A DNA stretch of 64,000 bases from Bacteroidetes bacterium RIFCSPLOWO2_12_FULL_37_12 (GCA_001769655.1 MEPC01000024.1:1-64000), one strand, 5' to 3'. Counted from the first letter of the stretch, positions 1 through 9,262 are shown. Translations and numbers: made by a program. The notes: generated by a model from the sequence alone, not told the origin.

Positions 1-143
1 GATTAAACACGATTTTAAGATTTTTTATAACATTAATCCGTGTAATCAGTGGCAAAATTTTATTTTTTCATTTTGGACTGAACAGTACTCTTTTTGTTCA
101 TAATTCCGTACCTTTCGTTTTTAATGTCAGAACCAGCAACGTT

Positions 144-2858
144 ATGTCAAAAATCCTTTCTCTTATTCTTGTTTTTCTTACCGTAAGCACTCTCCATGCG
201 CAGTCGTTTCTAAAAACGCCTGCCCCCTCAAATTCAAACCTATTACTTCAATTGCAAAAGTCATTTGAAGAATGGAGCAATGGGAAAAATTTACAAAATG
301 CGAAAGGATGGAAATATTACAAACGCTGGGAAACAGAACAAGTTATCAGAGCTGACGGTAAAGGGAATTTTGCAAATTATGATGATTATTTTTCCTATGC
401 ACAAAAAAGGACGCAACTCTACAGGGATCGTTTAGTGAAAGGCGTTCAATCAGGAGAGTGGTCTCCGGCTGGTCCGTTTGATTTACCCGGTTCCTATGAT
501 ACTACCTCCCAGCATGGGCTGGGTAGAATAAATTGTGTGGCGTTCCATCCTACAGATCCTAACATACTTTGGGTAGGTGTGGCACAAGGTGGAATCTGGA
601 AATCTGTTAACAACGGACAATCCTGGATTTCTCTCAATAATGACCTTCCTATTTATAGAATCAGTGACATTGTTGTGGACCCTGCTCACCCCGATACCAT
701 TTATATTTCCCTATGTGATTTTGAATATATAGGTACCGCACTTCAAAATGATCAGCGGAAACGAAATACCCATTACGGAATGGGTGTATATAAAACCACG
801 GATGGCGGCATTACCTGGTTTCCGACCGGTCTGGCATTCAATATGACCGACTTTGACGGTTCTTTAATCCGCCGGATTTTTGTTAATCCCTTTGATGCCG
901 ATGAATTAATAGCTGTAGGCACCAGTGGAGTATGGAAATCTTTTAATGCTGGAAATTCATGGAATAAAATTCTTGATACACTCATAGGTGATTTGCAGAA
1001 AAATCCCTTGAATCCAAATACACTCTACGCGTCGGGTGCTTACGTAGAACGTTTGGGAAAAGGTTATGCCTGTATTTTAAAATCAACCGACTTCGGTGAC
1101 ACCTGGACTTTGCTGAATGCCGGGATTCCTCCTCGTTCAGAAGTTCAACGGGTTGTTTTAGCCATTGCTCCCTCTGACACAAATTTTGTATATGCAATAA
1201 CTTGTGACATTAACAGCGGTTTTTATGGTTTATATCTTTCAACTGACAATGGCGATTCCTGGAATTTACAGTCACAAACTCCCAATATTCTTGAATGGTG
1301 GGATGGAAATAACAGCGGCGGTCAAGGGCTTTATGACCTTGCCCTGATCGTCAATTCTGAAAATCCGGATATAATTTACGCAGGAGGAGTCAATATGTGG
1401 ACTTCAGAAAATGGTGGCATTTCATGGGAAATTGTTTCGGAATGGACCGGACAAAACGGAAAGAGTTTGCATGCCGACTTGCATCAATTCGCCTATAATC
1501 CTTTGAATAAATTCTATTACGTATGCAATGACGGTGGAATTTATTTTACCAGTAATATTATTAAGGGTTCGGTGAGTGAAATGATGAATAATCCACAGTA
1601 CAGGTTTCCTACAAATTGGAAAAATATTACCAGCGGTCTGCCGGTAACTTCGTTTTACAGAGTAGCAATCTGCCGGAATAAACCGGGATATATTCTTTCG
1701 GGTGCACAGGATAATGGCACTTCTTTTTACAATACTCAGCTTTGGATGAATATCTTCGGAGGGGATGGCATGGATAATTTCATTGACCTTGATGATCCGG
1801 ATGTACTGGGTGTTTCCTACCAGTATGGGCAGTTTTATATATCTTACGATGGGGGTTTAAATTTTAATTATTTTACTCCCACCCAGGAAGAACGAGGAGA
1901 ATGGACCACGCCGGTGGTTTTAGACCCGGCAAATTCCGGCACTGTATATATAGGATACGGAAATCTATGGAAATCGAATGATTTCGGTACAAACTGGAAT
2001 AGGATTTCTGATTTTTCGATTATTCCTGATTTTGGATATCCCAACCTTATCACCTCAATTGCTGTTTCTCCGGCTAATCCAAGTGTTATATACGTTGCCA
2101 AGCGGGTTTACCATTTGTATAATCAACCCGGTGAACTGTGGGTGACACAAAACGATGGTGCTACATGGAAGGATATTACAACCGGATTACCGGATTCACT
2201 TTATTTTACATCCGTGGTGGCTGATGATGATGACCCCGGTGTCGCCTGGGTTTCCTGCGGTGGGTTTATCAATGGTGTGAAAATTTTTAAAACAACCGAT
2301 GGAGGTATTACGTGGCAGAATATTTCATTAAATCTTCCTAACCTTCCGGTAAATTGCATAGTGACACATAGTGGCACCGAAAAAAATCCGGTTTATATTG
2401 GCACCGATCTGGGTGTATTCTATCTGAATGATGATATGACTTCCTGGGAATTATATAGCAATAATCTGCCGAATGTTATCGTCACTGATCTGGAAATTCA
2501 ATATTCCGAAGAAAAATTATATGCGTCAACGTTTGGAAGAGGAATATGGGTGGCTGATTTGCGGGATTTATCGGTGGGAATACAAAATGACTTTGTCTCC
2601 AATCCCATAGAAATCAAGGTTCTCCCAAACAGGAATGTTGGCAAATTTATGCTGGAGATAAAAAATCTTCCTGCAGGAGAAAAGACATTTATCACTATCG
2701 TGGATGTAATGGGCAGGAACGTTTTTAATGAAGAATCCGAAATTGTTAATGGAACTTTTTGCAAGTCATATCATTTACAATTATTACCCGGAAATTATTT
2801 TGTTAAATATTCGTTGGGAAATCAAACGCATGTTTCAGAGTTTACGGTAATTAGATAG
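144..2858 (+). CDS. Secreted VPS10/sortilin-like beta-propeller protein with T9SS type A sorting domain
   Basis: A 904-residue protein with a signal peptide at residues 1-20 (ending in HAQ). Most of it consists of repeated Asp-box (BNR) units of the form S/T-x-D-x-G-x-x-W, for example TTDGGITW, STDNGDSW and TTDGGITWQN, as in VPS10/sortilin or exo-sialidase-like propellers. No catalytic residues of a glycosidase are obvious. The last ~85 residues (from about 820) form a beta-sandwich of the Por/T9SS type A tail kind, ending in FTVIR, so export to the outside by the type IX system is expected. It stands alone, with hemW downstream in the same direction but 139 bp away. The ATG at 144 is the only start that keeps a complete signal peptide. 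The substrate or ligand is unknown; a surface adhesin or carbohydrate-binding role is a guess. Confidence 0.9.
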   Translation: MSKILSLILVFLTVSTLHAQSFLKTPAPSNSNLLLQLQKSFEEWSNGKNLQNAKGWKYYKRWETEQVIRADGKGNFANYDDYFSYAQKRTQLYRDRLVKGVQSGEWSPAGPFDLPGSYDTTSQHGLGRINCVAFHPTDPNILWVGVAQGGIWKSVNNGQSWISLNNDLPIYRISDIVVDPAHPDTIYISLCDFEYIGTALQNDQRKRNTHYGMGVYKTTDGGITWFPTGLAFNMTDFDGSLIRRIFVNPFDADELIAVGTSGVWKSFNAGNSWNKILDTLIGDLQKNPLNPNTLYASGAYVERLGKGYACILKSTDFGDTWTLLNAGIPPRSEVQRVVLAIAPSDTNFVYAITCDINSGFYGLYLSTDNGDSWNLQSQTPNILEWWDGNNSGGQGLYDLALIVNSENPDIIYAGGVNMWTSENGGISWEIVSEWTGQNGKSLHADLHQFAYNPLNKFYYVCNDGGIYFTSNIIKGSVSEMMNNPQYRFPTNWKNITSGLPVTSFYRVAICRNKPGYILSGAQDNGTSFYNTQLWMNIFGGDGMDNFIDLDDPDVLGVSYQYGQFYISYDGGLNFNYFTPTQEERGEWTTPVVLDPANSGTVYIGYGNLWKSNDFGTNWNRISDFSIIPDFGYPNLITSIAVSPANPSVIYVAKRVYHLYNQPGELWVTQNDGATWKDITTGLPDSLYFTSVVADDDDPGVAWVSCGGFINGVKIFKTTDGGITWQNISLNLPNLPVNCIVTHSGTEKNPVYIGTDLGVFYLNDDMTSWELYSNNLPNVIVTDLEIQYSEEKLYASTFGRGIWVADLRDLSVGIQNDFVSNPIEIKVLPNRNVGKFMLEIKNLPAGEKTFITIVDVMGRNVFNEESEIVNGTFCKSYHLQLLPGNYFVKYSLGNQTHVSEFTVIR

Positions 2859-2899
2859 AATTTACTCAACCGATATAGATTTGAGAAAATCCAAAAAAA

Positions 2900-2960
2900 G
2901 TAGCAGTAGCAGTAGCAGTATTAGTACTGTATTCTGCTACTGCCGCTGTAAACTGCCACT
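2900..2960. repeat. Triplet-type imperfect hairpin repeat
   Basis: AGTAGC-type triplets repeat on the left side and their complement (GCTACT, GCCGCTG) follows on the right, so an RNA copy could fold as a hairpin. It lies between the stop of the propeller gene and hemW and could act as a transcription barrier, although no U-tract follows. Confidence 0.5.
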
Positions 2961-2997
2961 TATTTGATTTTCATAAACCTGTTTAAAATAGTATAGC

Positions 2998-4119
2998 ATG
3001 TCCTCTCTTTATATTCATATCCCCTTCTGCCGGCAAGCGTGTCACTATTGTAATTTTCACTTCAGCACTACCTTGACCTATATGGATGATTTAATCCGTG
3101 CAATTACAAAAGAAATTTTTTTACGCAAAGATTTTCTGAAAACAAAGGAACTTTCCAGTGTTTATTTTGGAGGTGGCACCCCTTCTATGTTGAAAGGCGA
3201 GCATCTTGAAATCTTATGGGAAAGAATCACTAAGTTATTTATACTGAAAAAAAATGCAGAAATTACGCTGGAAGTTAATCCCGATGATATTGACAGTGAC
3301 ACTATCTCAAATTGGAAAATATTTCCTTTCAATCGTGTAAGCATCGGCATTCAAAGTTTTGAAGACGAAATTCTAAAATACTTAAACCGCATACATAATT
3401 CAGAAAGGGCTGTTTATGGTTTTAACCTCTTGCGGGATGCCGGCTTTGATAACATCAATGTTGATTTAATTTACGGGATACCCGTTCAGACAGAAAATCA
3501 ATGGCACAATACTCTCGAAAAAGCACTCCGCTTAAATCCTGAACATCTATCCGCCTATTGCCTGACCTTGGAGGACAAAACAGCATTATCCGCTTTTATT
3601 GATAAAGGAAAATCTCCCCGCATTTCAGAGGAATCCGGAGCAGTTCATTTTGAATGGTTAATGTTTGAAATGAGAAAGCATGGATTTACTCACTACGAAA
3701 TTTCAAATTTTTGCAAACCGGGATTTGAATCACGACATAACCTGAGTTACTGGACGGGGGAAGAATATCTTGGGGTAGGACCCGGCGCTCATTCGCATAA
3801 AAAAAATATTCGTGAATGGGTTATTCCTCATAATGTAAACTATATTAAATCATTATCTGATAATATTCTTCCGTTAGAATCAGAAACTCTTACTAACGAA
3901 AATCTTCTGGCAGAATATATTCTTTTATGTCTGAGAACTTCAGAAGGGTGCAGTTTATCTTACCTGAAAAAAAAATTCAATAAAGACCTTTTGAAAGATA
4001 AAGAAAAACAAATCGCTGATTGCGTAGAAAAAAAATTTGTGGTTATCTCGGATAATAAAATTATTTTAACTGACCGGGGAAAGCTGGTAGCCGATAAAAT
4101 TGCGTTGGAGTTGCTGTGA
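2998..4119 (+). CDS. hemW: Radical SAM family heme chaperone HemW
   Basis: 373 residues, the usual length for HemW (formerly mis-annotated as oxygen-independent coproporphyrinogen III oxidase). The radical SAM cluster motif C-x3-C-x2-C is at C11, C15 and C18 in IPFCRQACHYCNF. It is followed by YFGGGTPS (SAM-binding GGE-like strand), the family block NVDLIYGIPVQTE and, near residue 255, the block YLGVGPGAHS. True HemN has an extra N-terminal extension and an additional conserved Cys just after the cluster; here the residue after CNF is His, which favours HemW. Its known role is binding heme and delivering it to respiratory enzymes, which fits the cytochrome c maturation genes a few kb downstream. 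Confidence 0.93.
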   Translation: MSSLYIHIPFCRQACHYCNFHFSTTLTYMDDLIRAITKEIFLRKDFLKTKELSSVYFGGGTPSMLKGEHLEILWERITKLFILKKNAEITLEVNPDDIDSDTISNWKIFPFNRVSIGIQSFEDEILKYLNRIHNSERAVYGFNLLRDAGFDNINVDLIYGIPVQTENQWHNTLEKALRLNPEHLSAYCLTLEDKTALSAFIDKGKSPRISEESGAVHFEWLMFEMRKHGFTHYEISNFCKPGFESRHNLSYWTGEEYLGVGPGAHSHKKNIREWVIPHNVNYIKSLSDNILPLESETLTNENLLAEYILLCLRTSEGCSLSYLKKKFNKDLLKDKEKQIADCVEKKFVVISDNKIILTDRGKLVADKIALELL

Positions 4120-4154
4120 ACCACAGCTTTTCACTAAATTCTAATAAAGTCCTA

Positions 4155-4196
4155 CCTCACCCCAGCCCCTCTCCAAAAAAATGGAGAGGGGTGAAA
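4155..4196. repeat. Dispersed palindromic repeat, CCTCACCCC...GGAGAGGGG type
   Basis: The sequence CCTCACCCCAGCCCCTCTCC is followed by a short A-rich loop and the complementary GGAGAGGGG. A second copy lies at 10114-10154. It can form a strong hairpin in the gap between hemW and batD. Confidence 0.8.
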
Positions 4197-4303
4197 AATT
4201 TGTTGAATTTTTATAATGATTACCTCATTGATTATTTTATTCTACGAGGTTTATGTGGAACTCAAACTTTTCACTAAATTTGTCGTTTCAACTCTTTCTT
4301 TAA

Positions 4304-5734
4304 ATGAAACTCAGCCTGGCTCTTTTTGTTCAAGTACTTCTTTGTAACATTTCCCTTTTTTCCCAAAACATTGAAATCCAATTGGGCAATTCAACCATTG
4401 CCTCCAATGAATATTATACCATCACTTTGGTTGTCCGCAATGAGAATTTAAAAAGTTATAGCCCATTCCCTGAAATTAAGGGATTTACCAAAAGAGGCAC
4501 ATCCTCTTCCTCTTCTACCAATATTTCCAATGGGAGAATCAGTTCGAGCCAGAGTATAATTGCCAATTATTTGCCGGTAGGACAAGGAACTTTTACATTA
4601 CCGGCTTTTAGCATGACTGTAAACGGAAAGGAAGTACGTTCGGAAGGCGCTACTATTAAAGTGGGTCCTGCCCAACAATCCCAACCCTCAACATCGTATG
4701 ACCCCTTCGCTGATTTCTTTGGAAACCGCAATCAACCGCAGGAATATGTAACGGTGGAAGCGGATGCATTCTTCGGGGTTATTTCAAATAAAGAGGAGGT
4801 ATTTACCGGCGAAGGATTTAATCTTACATTGGCATTTTATGTATCACAATCCAATAAAGCACAAATGAATTTTTATGATTTGCAAGGGCAACTTCCTGAT
4901 ATTTTAAAGAAAATAAAACCTAAAGATTGCTGGGAAGAAAATTTCGCCATTGAAGAAGTGTCACCACAACCGGTTCTGATTAATGGTAAAAAATATACTA
5001 TGTATTGTTTTTATCAGGCAAATTTTTATCCCCTGAAAAATAATCTTGTTAAAATCCCTTCGGTTACGCTGAAGATGATAAAATACGATGTGGCAAAGTC
5101 CTATTCTTTTTTTGGACAGAGCCGGAAAGAACAGATTACGGAATTTACTTCACGACCTGTAACGATTAAGATCAAGGACTTGCCACCCCATCCATTGAAA
5201 GACCAGGTTTCAGTTGGAAATTTTCGATTATCAGAGAAAATTAATAAAGAAGAATTAACCACTGAGCAGGGAACCAATTATTATTTTAACATAGAAGGAG
5301 AAGGAAATATTGCGGGTATCCAAAAACCGGAAATTCCTTCCGACCCATCTCTGGAAATATATCCTCCTGATATAAATCAATCCATCAGCAGGGGAAATAA
5401 CCGTGTGACGGGCTCAAAAAAGTTCACATATTATTTAGCTCCGGTGGAACCCGGTGTTTATTCACTCTCCAAAAAGTTTCTATGGATTTTTTTCAATCCG
5501 GTCACTGCAAGGTATGACACACTAAAATCAAATTATACCCTTCAGGTTACCGGTGAAACCCGAAAAAATGCTTACATTTCCGGCTCAGACCTGGGTGTTT
5601 TCTATAACCGGATACCGGCTGAGAGCAACCGGATTTATTTTTACGACACCTATAAAAAATACCGGTTGATGGGAATGATTGTGCTGGCGGTGCTGGCAGG
5701 GGCGGTGTTGTGGATGAGGGTGAAGAGGGGGTAG
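4304..5734 (+). CDS. batD: BatD-family membrane-anchored protein
   Basis: 476 residues with an N-terminal signal peptide (residues 1-20, ending in LFSQ), an extracytoplasmic beta-rich body and one C-terminal transmembrane helix around residues 452-470, followed by a short basic tail (MRVKRG). The N-terminal pattern (EIQLGNSTIASNEYYTITL, then NGRISSSQS and YLPVGQGTFTLP) matches BatD proteins, which accompany BatA/B/C/E and MoxR in Bacteroidota aerotolerance operons. BatD's biochemical role is not established; it is thought to act in the envelope with von Willebrand-domain Bat proteins. Here no batA, batB or moxR is adjacent, so this copy stands outside the usual operon. The ccmC-like gene begins 36 bp downstream on the same strand and may be co-transcribed. 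Confidence 0.88.
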   Translation: MKLSLALFVQVLLCNISLFSQNIEIQLGNSTIASNEYYTITLVVRNENLKSYSPFPEIKGFTKRGTSSSSSTNISNGRISSSQSIIANYLPVGQGTFTLPAFSMTVNGKEVRSEGATIKVGPAQQSQPSTSYDPFADFFGNRNQPQEYVTVEADAFFGVISNKEEVFTGEGFNLTLAFYVSQSNKAQMNFYDLQGQLPDILKKIKPKDCWEENFAIEEVSPQPVLINGKKYTMYCFYQANFYPLKNNLVKIPSVTLKMIKYDVAKSYSFFGQSRKEQITEFTSRPVTIKIKDLPPHPLKDQVSVGNFRLSEKINKEELTTEQGTNYYFNIEGEGNIAGIQKPEIPSDPSLEIYPPDINQSISRGNNRVTGSKKFTYYLAPVEPGVYSLSKKFLWIFFNPVTARYDTLKSNYTLQVTGETRKNAYISGSDLGVFYNRIPAESNRIYFYDTYKKYRLMGMIVLAVLAGAVLWMRVKRG

Positions 5735-5770
5735 TATTACAATTAAACTATTATTAATAATCACTAAATC

Positions 5771-6433
5771 ATGAAATTATCCTGGTGGAAAATAACATCT
5801 ATTCTGTTAGTATCCTATAGCGTCATCGGCGGATTATTAATGCCAGTGCCACGCATTGCTATTGTGAATGAAACCATCCGCAATCAATATTACCACGTCA
5901 CCATGTGGTTTGCTTTATTAATCATATTAACGGTCTCTTTAATTTTTTCCATCCGTTTCTTAATTACTCAAAAAATGGAAGATGACGATGTGGCTGTCGA
6001 ATTTTCAAACCTTGGGTTTTTATTCGGAATCCTGGGATTAAGCACCGGCATGGTTTGGGCAAATTTCACATGGGGCGATTGGTGGAGCGGGGATGTAAAG
6101 CAGAACATGACCTTAGTGGCATTATTGATTTATGCCGCTTATCTCGTATTGAGAAATTCTATGGAAAATGATTTCCTAAGAGCAAAAGTCAGCGCAGTTT
6201 ATAATATCTTTGCATTTTCCAGCTTAATTCCTTTATTGGTAATTGTGCCCCGTATGTACGATTCCCTTCATCCGGGAAGTGGTGGTAATCCGGGATTTAA
6301 AGTTTACGACATGGACTTTTGGCTGAGAATCGTTTTTTATCCTTCCGTAATTGGTTGGACCCTGCTGGGAACCTGGATAGCAACGATGTGGGTGCGGTTG
6401 AGAAGGGTGGAGAGGAGTGGAAATAAAGAATAA
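5771..6433 (+). CDS. ccmC: Heme exporter/cytochrome c biogenesis protein CcmC
   Basis: 220 residues with six predicted hydrophobic helices and the tryptophan-rich heme-handling motif WGDWWSGDVKQ around residues 102-112. This motif and the length fit CcmC of System I cytochrome c maturation, which presents heme to CcmE outside the inner membrane; larger CcsA/CcmF proteins are excluded by size. It is followed by a ccmD-like gene and ccmE, giving a C-D-E order. No ccmA, ccmB, ccmF or ccmH lies in the neighbourhood, so the rest of the pathway must be encoded elsewhere or be absent. Confidence 0.9.
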   Translation: MKLSWWKITSILLVSYSVIGGLLMPVPRIAIVNETIRNQYYHVTMWFALLIILTVSLIFSIRFLITQKMEDDDVAVEFSNLGFLFGILGLSTGMVWANFTWGDWWSGDVKQNMTLVALLIYAAYLVLRNSMENDFLRAKVSAVYNIFAFSSLIPLLVIVPRMYDSLHPGSGGNPGFKVYDMDFWLRIVFYPSVIGWTLLGTWIATMWVRLRRVERSGNKE

Positions 6434-6560
6434 CGAATATCGAACACGGAATAAAGAATGTTGAAGTTATGGTTACTTCGAAATTCGTTATTCTATGCCT
6501 TCAACCGCACTATCTCGCTCAAAAGTCCTCTGGACTTTTGCCGTGTTCAATATTCAATAT
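6428..6560. repeat. Long imperfect inverted repeat between ccmC and the ccmD-like gene
   Basis: GAATAACGAATATCG (6428-6442) is opposed by CGAAATTCGTTATTC (6479-6493), and GAACACGG (6442-6449) by CCGTGTTC (6541-6548). These are nested arms with sequence resembling dispersed Bacteroidota intergenic repeats. The repeat starts inside the last codons of ccmC. Confidence 0.6.
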
Positions 6561-6620
6561 CTTTTATAAGATACTATTTGGTTCAGGCTCGTCCAGATTA
6601 GGTTATAATAATTTATAAAT

Positions 6621-6872
6621 ATGAAAATATTTTTTCGATTGGTTTGCGTCATTCATCTACTCCTTTTTTCATCCATTTTAATAGGAGCGCAAGGAGATTC
6701 CACAACCGGAAGCGCTTCGGATGTTGAAATGGCTGATCTGATGCGCTCTAACGGAAAGATTTATGTAGTTCTGGCGGTTGTATTGATGGTTTTAGCGGGG
6801 TTGATAATTTATATTATTCGATTGGATAGAAAGATTAAAAAGATGGAAGAAGATACTAAGAATAAAAATTAA
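6621..6872 (+). CDS. CcmD-like small membrane protein
   Basis: 83 residues with a cleavable or retained N-terminal hydrophobic segment (residues 4-22), a short polar region, a transmembrane helix around 48-66 (YVVLAVVLMVLAGLIIYII) and a charged coiled C-terminus (RLDRKIKKMEEDTKNKN). This layout and its place between ccmC and ccmE match the CcmD-like proteins of Bacteroidota. CcmD is a small subunit that helps release heme-loaded CcmE from the CcmABC complex. ccmE starts 7 bp downstream, so the two are co-transcribed. Sequence identity to proteobacterial CcmD is not visible; the call rests on size, topology and position. Confidence 0.75.
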   Translation: MKIFFRLVCVIHLLLFSSILIGAQGDSTTGSASDVEMADLMRSNGKIYVVLAVVLMVLAGLIIYIIRLDRKIKKMEEDTKNKN

Positions 6873-6879
6873 CTCACGA

Positions 6880-7290
6880 ATGAAAAAATCCCACCTCATC
6901 GCTCTCATAACAGTTGCCGTAGCCATTGCCGTAATAATTACGATGGCAAATGATGCCAGCACGTATGTGACATTTAAAGAAGCCCGAAATTTATTGGCAG
7001 AAAACAATAGCCAGAAAGTTCACGTAGTAGGTGCTTTGGTAAAAGCAACCGATGGAACTATAGAAGAATTTTCTTACGACCCGGAAAAAGATCCCAATTA
7101 TTTTACATTTCTATTGAAAGATACTTTGGGAAATAAAGAAAAAGTCGTATATTACGGTGCTAAGCCACAGGACTTTGAGAAAAGTGAAAAAATTGTGGTC
7201 ATTGGTTCAATGGAAAAAGATTTTTTCAGGGCAGATAAGATTTTGATGAAATGCCCTTCGAAATATACAGCGAAAGAAGGGGATATTTGA
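6880..7290 (+). CDS. ccmE: Cytochrome c maturation heme chaperone CcmE, Cys (CxxxY) variant
   Basis: 136 residues: an N-terminal membrane anchor (residues 5-21) and an OB-fold periplasmic domain (VHVVGALVKA, then YYGAKPQDFEKSEKIVVIGSM). In classical CcmE the C-terminal motif HxxxY binds heme covalently through His. Here the equivalent position reads MKCPSKY, so C125 replaces the His and Y129 is kept (CxxxY). Cys-type CcmE proteins are known from Desulfovibrio and archaea, where they accompany a variant System I. The protein ends soon after the motif (TAKEGDI), without the long flexible tail of proteobacterial CcmE. It forms an operon with the upstream ccmC and ccmD-like genes. Confidence 0.9.
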   Translation: MKKSHLIALITVAVAIAVIITMANDASTYVTFKEARNLLAENNSQKVHVVGALVKATDGTIEEFSYDPEKDPNYFTFLLKDTLGNKEKVVYYGAKPQDFEKSEKIVVIGSMEKDFFRADKILMKCPSKYTAKEGDI

Positions 7291-7329
7291 AATTTGATAT
7301 AAGATGTTAGATCTTTGAAATTGTAGTTA

Positions 7330-7424
7330 TACTATGGCAATTCAGTAGTAATACAGTGGTAATACTATCGCAATACAATTGCATTACAACCGTATTACAA
7401 TCGTATTACAATTGTATTACAAAC
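7330..7424. repeat. GTAATAC / GTATTAC short-period palindromic repeat array
   Basis: About nine heptamers spaced 10-11 bp apart: GTAATAC or similar in the left half and the complement GTATTAC in the right half, making the whole array an interrupted palindrome. A second array of the same design lies at 62659-62742, directly upstream of metH. Here it ends 20 bp before the S41 protease start. Confidence 0.8.
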
Positions 7425-7444
7425 ATATTTCCTTTACAAATAAC

Positions 7445-9121
7445 ATGAAAAACTTCCTATCCCTATTCAAATCCAAAGCCGTTCGCATAACCGGTATTTT
7501 TATGCTTTGCGGAATCCTGGCAGGACTGATACTAAAGCCCGATGCCTCCCCCTATTTTGAAATAGCCAAAAATTTAGACGTGTTTGCATCCCTCTACCGT
7601 GAAGTAAATGCCTATTATGTGGAAGACGTGGAACCCTACAAACTCATTAAGAAAGGGATTGATGCCATGCTTGAATCGCTCGACCCTTACACAAACTTTA
7701 TTCCCGAAGAAGAAATTGAAGATTTCCGGTTTGTTACCACCGGTGAATATGGCGGAATTGGCGCCGTCATCTCTGAACAGGACAATGACATAATAATTCT
7801 CGAGCCATACGAGGACTCACCGGCATTGAAAGCAGGGTTGGAAGCGGGGGATAAAATTCTGGAAGTGGATGGAAAAAGCACCAAAGGAAAAACCACAAAT
7901 GATATCAGCAAAATTCTAAAAGGACAACCCGGAACGGATGTTACTTTAACCATTCAGAAATTTATTGATAAAAAAACGATTAAAGTCCCTGTGACCCGCG
8001 AAGAAATTAAAATTGACAATGTGGCTTATCAATGTATGCTTGATTCAAACACGGCTTATATTAATCTGAAAGGATTTACGCAAAAGGCATCCCGGGAAGT
8101 TAAAGATGCTTTTACTACTTTGAAAGATAACGGAGCAAAAAAGTTGATTCTTGATTTGAGGGATAATCCGGGTGGGTTGTTACATGAAGCAGTAAATATC
8201 AGTAACATTTTTTTACAGAAGGGAAGAGAAATTGTAAGCACGCGCGGAAAAGTCAAAGAATGGGACAAAGTATATGAGGGTTTAAATACACCGGTGGATA
8301 TAGATATTCCGATGGTTGTATTGATTAACCGGGGATCTGCTTCTGCTTCTGAAATTATTTCGGGAGTTATTCAGGATTATGACCGTGGGATAATTATCGG
8401 TGAAAGAAGTTTTGGAAAAGGGTTGGTTCAGACATCAAGACCGCTGAGTTATAAAGCGCAGTTGAAAGTAACTACTGCAAAATATTATACTCCCAGCGGG
8501 CGTTGCATACAAGCTGTAGATTATGCACACCGCAACGAAGATGGAAGTGTAGGAAAAATACCTGATTCTTTGCGTGTGCCATTCAAAACAAAAAATGGCA
8601 GAGTAGTTTATTCGGGAGGCGGCATCGAGCCCGATATTACTATTGAAAGAAAACCGTTATCAGATCTTGCAAGTGTTTTGATTCTGAAAAGAATGATATT
8701 TAATTACGCATTAAAATTTCATAAAGAACATTCCACTATAAAACCGGTTAAAGATTTTGTTTTGGATGAAAATGATTACAAGCAATTCCGGAACTGGCTC
8801 GTGGAAAATAAATTTGAATATCAGAATATTCCGGAAAGGGAAGTGGAACAATTCAAAACGCGTCTGGAAAAACTATCTGTTTCAAACGTTGTTAAAGAAA
8901 CTATTGAAACCCTTGAGAAAAATATAAAAGCAAATAAAAACGATGAGTATGAAATCAATAAAGAAGAGATTAAACAACTATTGAAAGAAGAGATTGCACG
9001 ATTGTATTATTATCAGAAGGGTTACACGGAAGCAACACTCAAGAACGACCAATGCATACTTTCTTCAAAGGAGATTTTGAATAATGCTGACCGGTATAGT
9101 GCTCTCTTGAAAGGAAAATAA
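7445..9121 (+). CDS. C-terminal processing (S41) peptidase with PDZ domain
   Basis: 558 residues from the ATG at 7445. A longer open frame begins at 7379, but its extra 22 residues are encoded by the GTAATAC repeat array and precede the real signal anchor (MKNFLSLFKSK, then IFMLCGILAGLIL). Domains in order: signal anchor, helical N-terminal region, PDZ domain (about residues 85-165), and the tail-specific protease core. The Ser-Lys dyad is S300 in GSASASE and K325 in SFGKGLV, with the family's 25-residue spacing. A helical C-terminal extension of about 130 residues follows. It acts outside the inner membrane on C-termini of envelope proteins. It is not closely coupled to ccmE (gap 154 bp). 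Confidence 0.92.
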   Translation: MKNFLSLFKSKAVRITGIFMLCGILAGLILKPDASPYFEIAKNLDVFASLYREVNAYYVEDVEPYKLIKKGIDAMLESLDPYTNFIPEEEIEDFRFVTTGEYGGIGAVISEQDNDIIILEPYEDSPALKAGLEAGDKILEVDGKSTKGKTTNDISKILKGQPGTDVTLTIQKFIDKKTIKVPVTREEIKIDNVAYQCMLDSNTAYINLKGFTQKASREVKDAFTTLKDNGAKKLILDLRDNPGGLLHEAVNISNIFLQKGREIVSTRGKVKEWDKVYEGLNTPVDIDIPMVVLINRGSASASEIISGVIQDYDRGIIIGERSFGKGLVQTSRPLSYKAQLKVTTAKYYTPSGRCIQAVDYAHRNEDGSVGKIPDSLRVPFKTKNGRVVYSGGGIEPDITIERKPLSDLASVLILKRMIFNYALKFHKEHSTIKPVKDFVLDENDYKQFRNWLVENKFEYQNIPEREVEQFKTRLEKLSVSNVVKETIETLEKNIKANKNDEYEINKEEIKQLLKEEIARLYYYQKGYTEATLKNDQCILSSKEILNNADRYSALLKGK

Positions 9122-9189
9122 ACAAGGGGCACCCCTATGTTTCTACATAATTATTATGCACATGCTGAAACAGTTTACGGAAATTAACA

Positions 9190-9243
9190 GGTATGGGGTA
9201 TAAAGATTGAGCCCCTTTACCCTATACCTTATTCCCTATACCC
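9190..9243. repeat. GGTATAGGG-type inverted repeat
   Basis: GGTATGGGGTATAAAG is opposed by CCCTTTACCCTATACC within 50 bp. The same GGTATA/TATACC family appears at 17978, 50779 and 61252, each time between genes. Confidence 0.75.
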
Positions 9244-9262
9244 ATTTTCTTTTAGTATATTC

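Noticed and set aside
2998-4119. Oxygen-independent coproporphyrinogen III oxidase (HemN)
   Set aside because: The protein is too short and lacks the extra cluster-region Cys and N-terminal extension of HemN; HemW fits better.
7330-7424. Possible CRISPR array (regular short repeats)
   Set aside because: Units are only 7 bp with 3-4 bp between them, they invert halfway, and no cas genes are present.
7379-7444. Upstream start for the S41 peptidase
   Set aside because: The extra residues are encoded by the repeat array and precede a good signal anchor that starts at 7445.
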